DNA of 64,000 nucleotides from contig NZ_JACVAA010000006.1 of the NCBI RefSeq assembly GCF_014851565.1, positions 124,001 through 188,000 on the forward strand. Direction: 5' to 3'. Shown piece by piece: positions 47,686 through 58,315 of the stretch. How positions within the stretch are numbered: the first letter of the stretch is position 1; each line of letters opens with the position of its first letter. The translations under genes and the position numbers were made by a program. This DNA comes from Pseudomonas sp. PDM15. GTDB lineage: Bacteria > Pseudomonadota > Gammaproteobacteria > Pseudomonadales > Pseudomonadaceae. The notes beneath the pieces were generated by a model. The model did not search any database and had not been told where the DNA came from. It worked only from the letters and a program-made list of their open reading frames with translations.

Positions 47686-48915
47686 ATGAACCTGATCCTG
47701 CTCGCCGTACCCTTCTTCTTCCTGCTCATCATCGCCGAGCTGATCACCGATCGCGTGCGCGGGGTGAGCACCTACCGCCTGGCCGACTCGCTGAACAGCC
47801 TCAGCGCCGGTGTGCTGTCTCAGGCCAGTGGCCTGCTGAGCAAGGCCATCGCCGTGCTCGGATACGCCTTCGCCTACGAGCACCTGCACCTGACCGTGTT
47901 GCCGGACGAGCCCTGGGTCTGGGTGCTGGCCTTCTTCGCCTACGACCTCTGTTACTACTGGAGCCACCGCATCGGCCATGAGCGCAATGTGTTCTGGGCC
48001 TCCCACGTGGTGCACCACCAGAGCGAGGACTACAACCTCTCCACCGCCCTGCGCCAGACCAGCACCGGCTTCCTGCTGAGCTGGATCTTCTACCTGCCGA
48101 TGGCCCTGGCCGGCATCCCGCCGGTGGTGTTCGTCACCGTCGGCGCGTTCAACCTGCTCTACCAGTACTGGGTGCATACCCGTCACATACCCAAGCTGGG
48201 CTGGTTCGAGTGGTTCTTCATCACGCCGTCAAACCACCGCGTGCACCATGCGCAGAACCCTATCTACATGGACCGTAACTACGGAGGCGTGTTCATCCTT
48301 TGGGATCGTCTGTTCGGCACCTTCCAGGAGGAGCTGGACGAGCATCCGGTGGTGTTCGGCGTGAGCGTGCCGCTGCGCAGCTGGAATCCGCTGTGGGCCA
48401 ATGTGCAGTTCTACGTGCAGCTGTGGCGCGATGCGCGGCGCGCCGAGTCCTGGTGGGACAAGCTGCGCATCTGGTTCATGCCCACCGGCTGGCGCCCGGC
48501 CGATGTGGCGGCGCGTTATCCGATCGAAAAGCCGGACCTGGCCGCCTTCCGCAAGTTCGACGTGCCGCTGAGCCGCGGCCAGAAGCTTTACGCCGGCCTG
48601 CAGTTCGCCAGCTACGTGGCGGGTACCAGCTGGTTGTTGGCGATGGCGGCGCAGCAGGGCCTCGGCGTGCTGGCCGGCGCCTGGCTGTGGGTGGCCTTCG
48701 GTCTGTACTGCATCGGTACCTGGCTGGAGAACCGCCCGTTCGCCCGTTCGCTGGAGGTGCTGCGCCTGGGGCTCAACCTGCCGGCGCTGTTCTGGGCCCA
48801 GCAGGTCGGCCTGATCGGCGGCGGTAGCCTGTCCTGGGCGCTGCTGGCGGCCTGGAGTCTGGGCAGCCTGATCTGGCTGTGCTGGCCGCGCGGTGAGCAG
48901 ACGCAAGTCGCCTGA
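47686..48915 (+). CDS. sterol desaturase/fatty acid hydroxylase superfamily protein
   Basis: This 409-residue membrane protein has the eight-histidine di-iron motif of the superfamily: HRIGHE, HVVHHQ and HRVHHA, plus a His in YQYWVHTRHI. N-terminal spans precede the motif and four more hydrophobic segments follow it. The substrate is likely a membrane lipid. The ATG at 47686 gives MNLILLAVPFFFLL. It is divergent from elbB. Confidence 0.92.
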   Translation: MNLILLAVPFFFLLIIAELITDRVRGVSTYRLADSLNSLSAGVLSQASGLLSKAIAVLGYAFAYEHLHLTVLPDEPWVWVLAFFAYDLCYYWSHRIGHERNVFWASHVVHHQSEDYNLSTALRQTSTGFLLSWIFYLPMALAGIPPVVFVTVGAFNLLYQYWVHTRHIPKLGWFEWFFITPSNHRVHHAQNPIYMDRNYGGVFILWDRLFGTFQEELDEHPVVFGVSVPLRSWNPLWANVQFYVQLWRDARRAESWWDKLRIWFMPTGWRPADVAARYPIEKPDLAAFRKFDVPLSRGQKLYAGLQFASYVAGTSWLLAMAAQQGLGVLAGAWLWVAFGLYCIGTWLENRPFARSLEVLRLGLNLPALFWAQQVGLIGGGSLSWALLAAWSLGSLIWLCWPRGEQTQVA

Positions 48916-50055
<1,140 letters not shown>

Positions 50056-50077
50056 GCCGCCCCAGGGAAGCAAGGCA

Positions 50078-52294
50078 ATGAATACCGAGGGACTCAGCAA
50101 CAAGCAGATCGCCGACGCCCAGCTCGAGGCCGAGCCGCAGGCACCGGTGGAGGTCGTGGCCGAGGTGGTCGTTGCACCGGTGGTGGAGCCCGAGCCGGCC
50201 CCCGCCCCGATACCGCCGATCCCCGGTCTGGATGACAGCAGCCTGTACATCCACCGCGAGCTGTCGCAGCTGCAGTTCAATATCCGCGTGCTGGAGCAGG
50301 CACTGGACGAGTCCTATCCGCTGCTCGAGCGGCTCAAGTTCCTGCTGATCTTCTCCAGCAACCTCGACGAGTTCTTCGAGATCCGCGTCGCCGGGTTGAA
50401 GAAGCAGATCAACTTCGCCCGCGAGCAGGCCGGCGCCGACGGCCTGCTGCCGAGCCAGGTGCTGGCGCGCATCTCCGAGATCGCCCACGAGCAGGTCGAC
50501 CGCCAGTACGCGCTGCTCAACGACGTGCTGCTGCCGGAGCTGGCCAAGCACCAGGTCAACTTCATCCGCCGGCGCTACTGGACCACCAAGCTGAAGACTT
50601 GGGTGCGCCGCTATTTCCGCGACGAGATCGCGCCGATCATCACGCCGATCGGCCTAGACCCGACGCACCCGTTCCCGCTGCTGGTGAACAAGAGCCTCAA
50701 CTTCATCGTCGAGCTGGAGGGCGTCGACGCCTTCGGCCGCGACTCCGGTCTGGCCATCATCCCGGCACCGCGCTTGCTGCCGCGGATCATCCGCGTGCCG
50801 GAGGAAGTGGGCGGGGCAGGGGACAACTACGTGTTCCTCTCCTCGATGATCCACGCCCACGCCGACGACCTGTTCCCCGGTATGAAGGTCAAGGGCTGCT
50901 ACCAGTTCCGCCTGACCCGTAACGCCGACCTGTCGGTGGACACCGAGGACGTCGAGGACCTGGCCCGCGCGCTGCGTGGCGAGCTGTTCAGCCGCCGCTA
51001 CGGCGACGCCGTGCGCCTGGAGGTGGCCGAGACCTGCCCTGCGCAGCTGTCCGACTACCTGCTCAAGCAGTTCAACCTGAGCGAGAGCGAGCTGTACCGG
51101 GTCAACGGTCCGGTCAACCTGACCCGCCTATTCAGCATCACCGGGCTGGAAAGCCACCCGGAGCTGCAGCACGCTCCCTTCACCCCGGTGATCCCTAAGC
51201 TGCTGCAGAATGCCGAGAACATTTTCAGCGTGGTCGGCAAGCAGGACATCCTGCTGATGCACCCCTTCGAGTCCTTCACTCCGGTGGTCGACCTGCTGCG
51301 CCAGGCGGCGAAAGACCCGCACGTGCTGGCGATCAAGCAGACCCTGTACCGCTCCGGGGCCAACTCGGAGATAGTCGATGCCCTGGTCGAGGCGGCGCGC
51401 AGCGGCAAGGAGGTCACCGCGGTGATCGAACTGCGCGCGCGCTTCGACGAGGAATCCAACCTGCAGCTGGCCAGCCGCCTGCAGGCCGCCGGTGCGGTGG
51501 TGATCTACGGCGTGGTCGGTTTCAAGACCCACGCCAAGATGATGCTGATCCTGCGCCGTGAGAACGGTGAGCTGCGCCGCTACGCGCACCTCGGCACCGG
51601 CAACTACCACGCTGGCAACGCCAAGCTGTACACCGACTACAGCCTGCTGACCGCCGACGAGGCGCTCGGTGAGGATGTGTCCAAGCTTTTCAACCAGCTG
51701 ATCGGCATGGGCAAGACCCTGCGCATGAAGAAGCTGCTGCACGCGCCCTTCACCCTGAAGAAGACCCTGCTCGACATGATCGCCCGCGAGGCGCAGTTCG
51801 CCAGCGAGGGCAAGCCGGCGCACATCATGGCCAAGGTCAATTCGCTGACCGATCCGAAGATCATTCGCGCGCTATACAAGGCCAGCCAGATGGGTGTGCG
51901 CATCGACCTGGTGGTGCGCGGCATGTGCTGCCTGCGTCCCGGCGTGCCGGGGGTGTCGCACAACATCCAGGTGCGCTCGATCGTCGGCCGCTTCCTCGAG
52001 CACAGCCGCATCTACTACTTCGGCAACGGCGGCGACGAGCAGCTGTTCCTCTCCAGCGCCGACTGGATGGAGCGCAACCTCGACAAGCGCGTGGAGACCT
52101 GCTTCCCGATGGAGGGCAAGAAGCTCATCACCCGGGTCAAGAAGGAGCTGGAAAGCTACCTGTCCGACAACACCCAGGCCTGGGTGCTGCAGCCGGACGG
52201 CCGTTACCTACGCCTCAGCCCGTTCGGCAACGCCAATCCGCGCAACGCCCAGGCGGCGCTGCTGGACAAGCTCACCGCGCCGCAGGTGCGCTGA
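50078..52294 (+). CDS. ppk: polyphosphate kinase Ppk1
   Basis: Ppk1 makes inorganic polyphosphate from ATP. The 738-residue protein has the four PPK domains; the autophosphorylated His is His485 in [12 protein letters not shown] and a second catalytic His lies in [12 protein letters not shown] Pro/Val/Glu-rich N-terminal extension of about 50 residues precedes the domain start at [12 protein letters not shown]. It follows hemB directly and ends at a terminator. In P. aeruginosa ppx comes next in convergent orientation; here it does not. Confidence 0.97.
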   Translation: MNTEGLSNKQIADAQLEAEPQAPVEVVAEVVVAPVVEPEPAPAPIPPIPGLDDSSLYIHRELSQLQFNIRVLEQALDESYPLLERLKFLLIFSSNLDEFFEIRVAGLKKQINFAREQAGADGLLPSQVLARISEIAHEQVDRQYALLNDVLLPELAKHQVNFIRRRYWTTKLKTWVRRYFRDEIAPIITPIGLDPTHPFPLLVNKSLNFIVELEGVDAFGRDSGLAIIPAPRLLPRIIRVPEEVGGAGDNYVFLSSMIHAHADDLFPGMKVKGCYQFRLTRNADLSVDTEDVEDLARALRGELFSRRYGDAVRLEVAETCPAQLSDYLLKQFNLSESELYRVNGPVNLTRLFSITGLESHPELQHAPFTPVIPKLLQNAENIFSVVGKQDILLMHPFESFTPVVDLLRQAAKDPHVLAIKQTLYRSGANSEIVDALVEAARSGKEVTAVIELRARFDEESNLQLASRLQAAGAVVIYGVVGFKTHAKMMLILRRENGELRRYAHLGTGNYHAGNAKLYTDYSLLTADEALGEDVSKLFNQLIGMGKTLRMKKLLHAPFTLKKTLLDMIAREAQFASEGKPAHIMAKVNSLTDPKIIRALYKASQMGVRIDLVVRGMCCLRPGVPGVSHNIQVRSIVGRFLEHSRIYYFGNGGDEQLFLSSADWMERNLDKRVETCFPMEGKKLITRVKKELESYLSDNTQAWVLQPDGRYLRLSPFGNANPRNAQAALLDKLTAPQVR

Positions 52295-52316
52295 GTAACG
52301 GCTCCACCTGAAGAAG

Positions 52317-52351
52317 CGCCGCGATGCTCATGCAGGATCGCGGCGTTTTTT
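52317..52351 (+). terminator. intrinsic terminator after ppk
   Basis: CGCCGCGAT pairs with ATCGCGGCG around an eleven-base loop, followed by TTTTTT. Confidence 0.9.
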
Positions 52352-52365
52352 GCTCAAGGCAAACC

Positions 52366-52429
52366 GTAGGAGCGAGCTCTGCTCGCGAATCGACCCCTGA
52401 AGAGCTTCGCGAGCAGAGCTCGTTGCTAC
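52366..52429. repeat. REP-type inverted repeat, family B copy 2
   Basis: The left half begins GTAGGAGCGAGCTCTGCTCG and the right half TTCGCGAGCAGAGCTCG...GCTAC mirrors it over 64 bases. It lies 15 bases after the ppk terminator, before the convergent DUF4399 gene. Same family as the copy at 46199. Confidence 0.85.
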
Positions 52430-52441
52430 ATGCGGTATGCC

Positions 52442-52891
52442 TCACTGCACCGTGATGGTGATTCTGCTCGAGATCACCGGCGGGTCCAGCGGCACGTGGT
52501 TCTTGTCGCCGACCAGCAGCTGCAGGGTGTGGGTGCCCGGCGGCAGGCTCAGTTCGGTCTCGGTCTGGCCCTTGCCGAAATGCAGGATCTTCTCGGTCGC
52601 CGGCAAAGGCACATCCGGCAGCGGCAGGGTGTCCACGTCCACCAGCAGATGATGGTGGCCGGTGGCGGGGAAGTCGACGCCGGCGGGCGCCACGCCCATG
52701 CCCTTGAGGCCGAACTTGACGCTGAAGGTCTGGCCGACGCTGGCACCGTCGGCTGGCTCGATGAAGTACACCTCGGCTCCCGGCGGCGCCGGCAGTTGCG
52801 GCACCGCATTCTCGGCCAGCGCCGACAGCGGTGTGCACAGCAGGGCGCACAGGCCCAAGGTACGTAGGGAGTTACGCAGGGAGGGACGCAT
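52442..52891 (-). CDS. DUF4399 family exported protein
   Basis: The 149-residue protein has a signal peptide (residues 1-26, ending near ALA-EN) and a DUF4399 domain with VYFIEPADGASVGQTFSVKFGLKG and the metal-ligand-like TGHHHLLVD, then THTLQLLVGDKNHVP. Probably periplasmic with an Ig-like fold. AAAGGAG precedes the ATG. Function unknown. Confidence 0.9.
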   Translation of the reverse strand: MRPSLRNSLRTLGLCALLCTPLSALAENAVPQLPAPPGAEVYFIEPADGASVGQTFSVKFGLKGMGVAPAGVDFPATGHHHLLVDVDTLPLPDVPLPATEKILHFGKGQTETELSLPPGTHTLQLLVGDKNHVPLDPPVISSRITITVQ

Positions 52892-52953
52892 GGCAGGCTC
52901 CTTTCGCGGTGGTCCTGCACTGACCTTAGTGCGCGGGCGCGGCACCTGCCCGG

Positions 52954-53451
52954 TCAGTCGTCGTGCTGCTCCAGGCGCGCCAGCTCGGCGGCGGCCTCGG
53001 CCAGCTGGGTTTCGTTGAACACCCGCACGCCGGCGCGGCGCAGCAGGGCGGCGGTCACCCCTTCGCCCGCGACCAGGCTGCCACTGAAGCTGCCGTCGTA
53101 GTTGTGGGTGTTGCCGCACGAGGGGCTGCGTGCCTTGAGCACGGCCACCCGCAGGCCGTGCTGCTGGACCAGGCGTAGGGCGATCTCGGCGCCGGCGACG
53201 AATTCCGCGGTGACATCCTCACCGCTGCCGGTCAGCACCGGCAGGCGGCCATCCAGCACTTCACCGCCTTGCCCGCCGGGGATTTCCGCGGGCGGCCGCG
53301 GCGTGGGCAGGCCGCCGGCCACTTCCGGGCACAGGGCGACGATGCGGCCTTCGTCCTGCCAGCGCTGCAGCAGGTCGTAGGGCCCGTGGGCGCCGCCGTC
53401 GTAGCGCACCTTGTGGCCGAGCAGGCAGCGGCTGACCAGCAGCTTTTCCAT
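52954..53451 (-). CDS. DUF523 family protein
   Basis: The 165-residue cytosolic protein has the DUF523 pattern: VSRCLLGHKVRYDGG, ALCPEVAGGLPTPRPPAEI, and VLKARSPSCG. The conserved Cys residues suggest a metal or redox site. Function unknown. Its ATG overlaps the stop of the upstream oxygenase gene by one base, so the two are coupled. Confidence 0.92.
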   Translation of the reverse strand: MEKLLVSRCLLGHKVRYDGGAHGPYDLLQRWQDEGRIVALCPEVAGGLPTPRPPAEIPGGQGGEVLDGRLPVLTGSGEDVTAEFVAGAEIALRLVQQHGLRVAVLKARSPSCGNTHNYDGSFSGSLVAGEGVTAALLRRAGVRVFNETQLAEAAAELARLEQHDD

Positions 53452-54062
53452 CAGGCACGCCTCCTGAACCAGCCCGTCAGCGACAGGCGCTCGCGGGTCG
53501 CCGGCAGCACTTCGTGGGGCAGCTCGGCGGAGATGAACAGCACCAGGGTGCCGGCGGTGGGCAGCACGTCCAACTCGGCGCCGTCCTGCGGGTAGAGGCG
53601 CAGGGCGCCGCCCTGGTCGTCCTGCCAGTCGTCGTTGAGGTAGTAGACGGCGGACACGGTGCGGCGATCATCGTCGCGGAAGCGGTCCAGATGCTTCTGG
53701 TAGAAGGCGCCCGGCGGATACAGGGCGAAGTGGCTCTCGTAATCTTCCAGGCCCAGGTAGAACGCCTGGTTGAGGGCCTGGCGCAGCTCGTCCATGGCCT
53801 GCAGGTACTGGTCGCAGGCCGCGCTCTGGCCGGGTTCCAGCCACTGGATGCTGTCGCCGCGGATGCCTTCGCGTACCGCCAGGCCCTGGCCGCGACCGAC
53901 GCCGGCCGGGCTCAGCGCGCCATTCTGCGCGCGGCTGTGGCACTCGGCGGCCAGTTCGCGGGTCAGAGACTGCGGCAGGGCATGCGCCTGCCGCGACCAG
54001 CCCTGGCTGGCGAGGTCGTCGATGATCTGCGGCAGGAGCCGCTGCAGGTGCTGGTCGTTCAT
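53451..54062 (-). CDS. 2OG-Fe(II) oxygenase family protein
   Basis: The 203-residue protein has the iron-binding HxD...H set: His124 and Asp126 in YQKHLDRF and His183 in ELPHEVLP, with Arg192 in RERLSLTGWF as 2-oxoglutarate ligand. It resembles prolyl-4-hydroxylase-like enzymes (PKHD/PhyH type). The first 60 residues are an N-terminal helical part. Substrate unknown. It is coupled to DUF523. Confidence 0.9.
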   Translation of the reverse strand: MNDQHLQRLLPQIIDDLASQGWSRQAHALPQSLTRELAAECHSRAQNGALSPAGVGRGQGLAVREGIRGDSIQWLEPGQSAACDQYLQAMDELRQALNQAFYLGLEDYESHFALYPPGAFYQKHLDRFRDDDRRTVSAVYYLNDDWQDDQGGALRLYPQDGAELDVLPTAGTLVLFISAELPHEVLPATRERLSLTGWFRRRA

Positions 54063-54125
54063 GCGCCGATTCTACCAGCGCCGCCTGCGGGCCCCTACAA
54101 TAGCCGCGCCAGACAGGAGTTATTC

Positions 54126-54893
54126 ATGCGCGCCGTTTTTGCTCTGTTCATGCTGCTATGCAGCTTCGCCGTTTCCGCCGATGACCATGCCCGCCTCTAC
54201 CAGGCCGCCGGCTGGCCCGAGCAGCGCGCGCATTTCGGCGAGGCGCTCAAGCTTGCCCAGCAGCGCTACCAGGGCACCTTGCCGCCGGCGGTGTTCCAGG
54301 CCCTGGTGACCAACAGCAACCGTCGTTTCGAACCGGCCGCCATGGACCAGCGCGCCCAGGCCGCGCTGCGCACGGCGCTGGCCGATCCGCTGCCGGCGCT
54401 GCAGTTCTTCGAGTCGCCGCTGGGCAAACGCGTGGTCGCCGCCGAGGTCCGCGCCAGCGCCCGTGATCAGCTGACCGCCCACGCCAACGGCCTGCCGCCG
54501 GTGCAGGCCGATGCCACCCGCCGCCTGTTGATCCGCCATCTGGCCCAGGTCGTGCCGGCCACCGAGGCCGGTGCCGAGGTCAGCCTGGCCCTGGCCGGTG
54601 TCGCGGCGGACAGCCTGAGTTCGATGGTGCCCGGGCTGTTCGGCGGCGACCAGGCGCAGATGCTGGTGCAGAGCCAGCGCGAGCGGCTGATGCAGCAGAT
54701 CGAGGCGGATATCGACAATACCCTGCTGCACGTCTATCGCGACCTGTCTGATCCGGAGCTGGACGAGTTCGTCGCCTTCGCCGAGTCGCCGGCCGGCAAG
54801 GCCTACTATCAGGCCGCCGTGGCCGCCCTGCGCGCGGGACTCGCGGCGGGGCAGAGCGAGCAGAATATCCAGCCGGCCCAGCAGGGCATCTGA
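54126..54893 (+). CDS. DUF2059 family exported protein
   Basis: The 255-residue protein has a short signal peptide (MRAVFALFMLLCSFAVSADDH, cleaved near VSA-DD) and two DUF2059-like units; the C-terminal one is YRDLSDPELDEFVAFAESPAGKAYYQA. All-helical and presumably periplasmic. Function unknown. The ATG at 54126 follows GGAGTTATTC. It is divergent from the 2OG oxygenase with a 63-base gap. Confidence 0.88.
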   Translation: MRAVFALFMLLCSFAVSADDHARLYQAAGWPEQRAHFGEALKLAQQRYQGTLPPAVFQALVTNSNRRFEPAAMDQRAQAALRTALADPLPALQFFESPLGKRVVAAEVRASARDQLTAHANGLPPVQADATRRLLIRHLAQVVPATEAGAEVSLALAGVAADSLSSMVPGLFGGDQAQMLVQSQRERLMQQIEADIDNTLLHVYRDLSDPELDEFVAFAESPAGKAYYQAAVAALRAGLAAGQSEQNIQPAQQGI

Positions 54894-54918
54894 CGTTCAC
54901 TGCCAGCTACGTAGTCCC

Positions 54919-54977
54919 GTAGCCCGGATAAGATCCGGGGCACAGCCAGCGCCGTCCTCGGATTGCATCCGGGCTAC
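54919..54977. repeat. REP-like inverted repeat, family A copy 2
   Basis: GTAGCCCGGAT on the left and GATTGCATCCGGGCTAC on the right form a 59-base palindromic element between convergent genes. Same family as 4387-4444 and 63863-63920. Confidence 0.85.
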
Positions 54978-54984
54978 CAGGTGA

Positions 54985-55947
54985 TTAGCGCAGGCGCTCG
55001 CTGAGGAAGGCGAAGTACTCGCGGCGAATGCCTTCGCTCTCGTTGACCAGATGGTGGCGGGCGCCGGGGATGCGCAGGATTTCCGGCTGGTCGAACTTGG
55101 CCTGCAGCACCTGCAGGTTGTGCCGCCAGTCCACCGTCATGTCCGCCTCGCCCTGCACCACCAGCGGTCGCAACGGGCTGCGCGGGGCCTTCTCCAGGCG
55201 CGGAATCCACTTGGCCAGGGCGCCGACCCAGGCGGTCGGCAGGTTGCGCGGCTGCAGCGGGTCGCGGTTCTGCAGGAAGTCGAGGAACTCGGCGTCGCTG
55301 GAGTTGGCCGAGAAACGCCGGGGAATCTCGCGGCGGAACGGGCCGATCAGGTGGTAGCTGAGCTTGGACAGACCCCAGGCCCGCGGCCTTACCAGCGGCG
55401 CCAGAAGAATGGTGGCGCCGGGTTCCGGGCGCGGCTCGCCGAGCAGCAGGAAGTCCAGCAGGATGGCGCCGCCGGTGCTCTGTCCACAGAGATGCCAGGG
55501 CTGAGGCAGGTCGAGGCTGGCGGCCTCGGCGAACAGGCACTGCAGGGTGCGCTGGTAGGCGGAGAAGTCATCGATACTGGCGCGTGCGCCTTCGGACAGA
55601 CCGTGGCCGGGCAGGTCGCAGGCCAGCACGGCGAGGTTCTCGCTCAGGGCCCAGTCGACCACGTGGCGGTAGAGACCCATATGGTCGTAGTAGCCGTGCA
55701 GCAGGATCAGCGTGGCCTTGGGTTCCGCCGGCGCCCATAGCTGCGCCACCAGGTTCAGCCCGTCGCACTCGAAGCGCCCCAGGCGGCTGCGTACCCCGGC
55801 GTGCTGCGGCAGATCCAGGCCGTAGTAGCGCTGGTAGGCCAGGGCCTCGTCCGCCAGGGGCGCGGTGGCCGCGGCCAAGGGTCGCAGGCCGGCGCGCAGG
55901 CGCTCGGGCTGGAAGGGCTCTGGCAGGGTCTGGGGCATGGCGGTCAT
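54985..55947 (-). CDS. alpha/beta hydrolase, monoacylglycerol lipase-like
   Basis: The 320-residue protein has the alpha/beta hydrolase layout: oxyanion LILLHGYYDHMGLYRHV, CDLPGHGLSEG, nucleophile Ser157 in CGQSTGGAILLDF, Asp in QGEADMTVD and the catalytic His in GARHHLVNESE. The lid region and motif order fit the serine-aminopeptidase S33/monoglyceride lipase (Hydrolase_4) group. No signal peptide. ATG 55938 is an alternative start. Confidence 0.9.
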   Translation of the reverse strand: MTAMPQTLPEPFQPERLRAGLRPLAAATAPLADEALAYQRYYGLDLPQHAGVRSRLGRFECDGLNLVAQLWAPAEPKATLILLHGYYDHMGLYRHVVDWALSENLAVLACDLPGHGLSEGARASIDDFSAYQRTLQCLFAEAASLDLPQPWHLCGQSTGGAILLDFLLLGEPRPEPGATILLAPLVRPRAWGLSKLSYHLIGPFRREIPRRFSANSSDAEFLDFLQNRDPLQPRNLPTAWVGALAKWIPRLEKAPRSPLRPLVVQGEADMTVDWRHNLQVLQAKFDQPEILRIPGARHHLVNESEGIRREYFAFLSERLR

Positions 55948-56036
55948 GGCGTCTTCGGCGGTTATGAGGGACAGCCGATATTCAGCTGTCGGGCGCGGCG
56001 TGGCAAGCTAGGCACCTTTTCTCCGTACCGCCGATC

Positions 56037-56603
56037 ATGTCCCCGCGTCGCAAAGCCATTCTCGCCAGCCTCGTCGCCATCCTCTGGCTGGGCGCCATGC
56101 TGGCCGCCTTCTGGTGGTTCCAGGCCCGCTACATTCGCCCCTTCGAGGCGCGCACCGAGCTGTTCTCGGGCGCCGAGCTGCGCCTGCCGGCCGAGCTGGC
56201 CGGGCCGGGGCCGATCCGCCTGGTGCACTTCTGGGACCCGGGCTGCCCGTGCAATGTCGGCAACCAGCAGCATCTTGGCGAGCTGGTGCAGGCTTACTCG
56301 GGGCGCGGTGTGCAGTTCTACGCGCTGCAGAAGGCCGGCAGCCACGGCCGCCTGCCGGACAACCTGCAGGCGCTTCAGCCCCTGGCCGAACTGCCCGGCA
56401 GCGAGCGGCTGCCAGCCAGCCCGGCCGTGGCGATCTGGGACCAGCAGGGCCGCCTGGCCTACTTCGGCCCCTACAGCGAAGGCGCGTTGTGCACCTCCAG
56501 CAACAGCTTCATCGAGCCGATCATCGAGGCGCTGCTAGCCGGCCGGCCGGTGCGTGCCGACAGCAATCTGGCCGTGGGCTGTTTCTGCGACTGGCAGGAC
56601 TGA
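56037..56603 (+). CDS. DUF6436 thioredoxin-like membrane-anchored protein
   Basis: The 188-residue protein has an N-terminal membrane span (residues about 8-29) and a periplasmic thioredoxin-like domain with VHFWDPGCPCN (Cys70, Cys72), so a CPC pair rather than CxxC. A final VGCFCDW adds two Cys. It is probably a periplasmic redox protein. The hit to DUF6436 is from memory. It is divergent from the hydrolase gene. Confidence 0.83.
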   Translation: MSPRRKAILASLVAILWLGAMLAAFWWFQARYIRPFEARTELFSGAELRLPAELAGPGPIRLVHFWDPGCPCNVGNQQHLGELVQAYSGRGVQFYALQKAGSHGRLPDNLQALQPLAELPGSERLPASPAVAIWDQQGRLAYFGPYSEGALCTSSNSFIEPIIEALLAGRPVRADSNLAVGCFCDWQD

Positions 56604-56623
56604 GCGCCTGCCTGCGCTCAGCG

Positions 56624-56640
56624 GATCGTAAACAGGTTCT
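56624..56640. repeat. solo end of the MITE-like element
   Basis: GATCGTAAACAGGTTCT matches the right end of the 26363-26490 element at 15 of 17 positions and sits in a short gap before the convergent NRDE gene. Too short to be certain it is a relic. Confidence 0.35.
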
Positions 56641-56643
56641 GAC

Positions 56644-57402
56644 CTACTCCTGCGGCCCCAGGCGCAGGTCCACCTCGCCGAGCAGCTCGCCGCCGCTGCC
56701 GAAGCTACGTTCCACCAGGCGCACGCGGCCGTCGCCGTGCAGCACCAGGGCGCTGCTGGCGCGGGTGCCGTAGCCGGGCCCGACGATGAATACGGTGGCC
56801 AGCAGCATCTCCCAGTCGACGCCGACGCCGGTATCCGGCAACAGCACTCGTGGCGGTTGCTGGCGGTCGCCGAGCAGCGCCAGCAGGTTGGCCGGCTGCG
56901 GATCGTCGAGGGTGTTGGCCAGCGCCGCCGTGGAGCGCAGCACCTTGGGCCATGGCGTATCCAGGTCGGCGTTGGAAAGGCCGTAGAGGCCGGGCATCAG
57001 GCGGCGGATCTCGCCTAGCTCGGAGTTGAAGAAGTAAAGGGCGCGGCGGTCGCCGAGCAGCAGGTTGAAACCGCTGTAGTGCTCGAGCCGGGGTTTCAGC
57101 TCGGCGAGGAAGGCTTCGGGGTCCTGCTCGCCGCGCAGGAACTGCAGCGGCAGCTCGCCGCGCGAGCGTTCGCCGCGGGGCTGGCGGGGGTCGCGGATGT
57201 TGGTCAGGGCGGCGAAGCGGCCCTCGGCCGTCACACCCAGCCAGGTGCCGCCGGCCAGCAGGTCGCGGCCGGCATAGACGCCAGGCGCCTCTTCCCACTC
57301 AGCCAGTGGCAGGGTGGCTCGCTCGTAGAACTCATCACGGTTGGCGGCCAGTACCAGCGGCTGCGGGTGTCCGGGGCGCCAGGCGAATACGATCAGGCAC
57401 AT
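56644..57402 (-). CDS. NRDE (TANGO2) family protein
   Basis: The 252-residue protein starts MCLIVFAWRPGHPQPLVLAANRDEFYER (written in parts: MCLIVFAW and LAANRDEFY), with the N-terminal Cys2 and the NRDE motif of the Ntn-hydrolase-like TANGO2 family. The GGTWLGV motif and TNIRDP follow. TANGO2 proteins are linked to haem and lipid handling; the bacterial role is unknown. TTGGAGG precedes the ATG. Confidence 0.92.
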   Translation of the reverse strand: MCLIVFAWRPGHPQPLVLAANRDEFYERATLPLAEWEEAPGVYAGRDLLAGGTWLGVTAEGRFAALTNIRDPRQPRGERSRGELPLQFLRGEQDPEAFLAELKPRLEHYSGFNLLLGDRRALYFFNSELGEIRRLMPGLYGLSNADLDTPWPKVLRSTAALANTLDDPQPANLLALLGDRQQPPRVLLPDTGVGVDWEMLLATVFIVGPGYGTRASSALVLHGDGRVRLVERSFGSGGELLGEVDLRLGPQE

Positions 57403-57522
57403 ACCACCTCCAAGGCCTGTGGTCAGGTGCCAGGAGTCTAACAAAGAGCTAGGCGTCCATCGCCTCGGCTGGAGGGCAGGGTGCCCATCCGTTACCATGC
57501 CGCTTCGTTTTCGGGGGACTCC

Positions 57523-58305
57523 ATGGAATTCCTGCTCTATCTGCTGCTCGGCGCGGCGGCCGGGGTGCTGGCCGGGCTGTTCGGTGTCGGCGGCGGCATC
57601 ATCATCGTGCCGGTGCTGGTATTCAGCTTCACCGCCCAGGGCTTCGATCAGGCGATCCTCACCCACCTGGCGGTGGGCACTTCGCTGGCCACCATCATCT
57701 TCACCTCGATCAACTCGGTGCTCGAGCACCAGCGCAAGGGCGCCGTGCTGTGGCCGGTGTTCACCTGGATGGCTGTGGGCATCCTGCTCGGCGCCGCCCT
57801 CGGCTCGCTCACCGCAGCGGCCATCCAGGGCCCGCTGCTGCAGAAGATCATCGGCGTGTTCGCCATCGTCATCGCCATCCAGATGGGCCTGGGTCTGAAA
57901 CCCAAGGCCAGTCGCGCGGTCCCAGGCAAGCCCGGGCTGACGGTGGCTGGCGCGGTGATCGGCTGGGCCTCGGCGATCTTCGGCATCGGCGGCGGTTCGC
58001 TGACCGTGCCGTTCCTCACCTGGCGCAGCGTGCCCATGCAGCAGGCGGTGGCAACTTCATCGGCCTGCGGCCTGCCGATCGCCGTGGCCAGCGCCCTGAG
58101 CTTCATGGTCCTGGGCTGGAACGAGGCGCACCTGCCGCAATGGAGCCTGGGCTTCGTCTACCTGCCGGCGCTGGCCGGCATCGCCATCACCAGCATGTTC
58201 TTCGCCCGCCTCGGCGCGCGCCTGGCGCACCGCCTGCCGGCCGCCGTACTGAAACGACTGTTCGCCCTGCTGCTGTTGTGCGTGGGCGTGAGCTTCCTGA
58301 TCTAA
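57523..58305 (+). CDS. TSUP/TauE family sulphite exporter-like permease
   Basis: The 260-residue protein has eight membrane spans in two halves, each with the TSUP signature: [16 protein letters not shown] and [14 protein letters not shown]. Family members move sulphite, sulphoacetate or other organosulphur anions. ATG 57523 is used. lgt follows after ten bases, so TSUP-lgt-thyA look like one operon. Confidence 0.92.
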   Translation: MEFLLYLLLGAAAGVLAGLFGVGGGIIIVPVLVFSFTAQGFDQAILTHLAVGTSLATIIFTSINSVLEHQRKGAVLWPVFTWMAVGILLGAALGSLTAAAIQGPLLQKIIGVFAIVIAIQMGLGLKPKASRAVPGKPGLTVAGAVIGWASAIFGIGGGSLTVPFLTWRSVPMQQAVATSSACGLPIAVASALSFMVLGWNEAHLPQWSLGFVYLPALAGIAITSMFFARLGARLAHRLPAAVLKRLFALLLLCVGVSFLI

Positions 58306-58315
58306 GGAGTTACTG

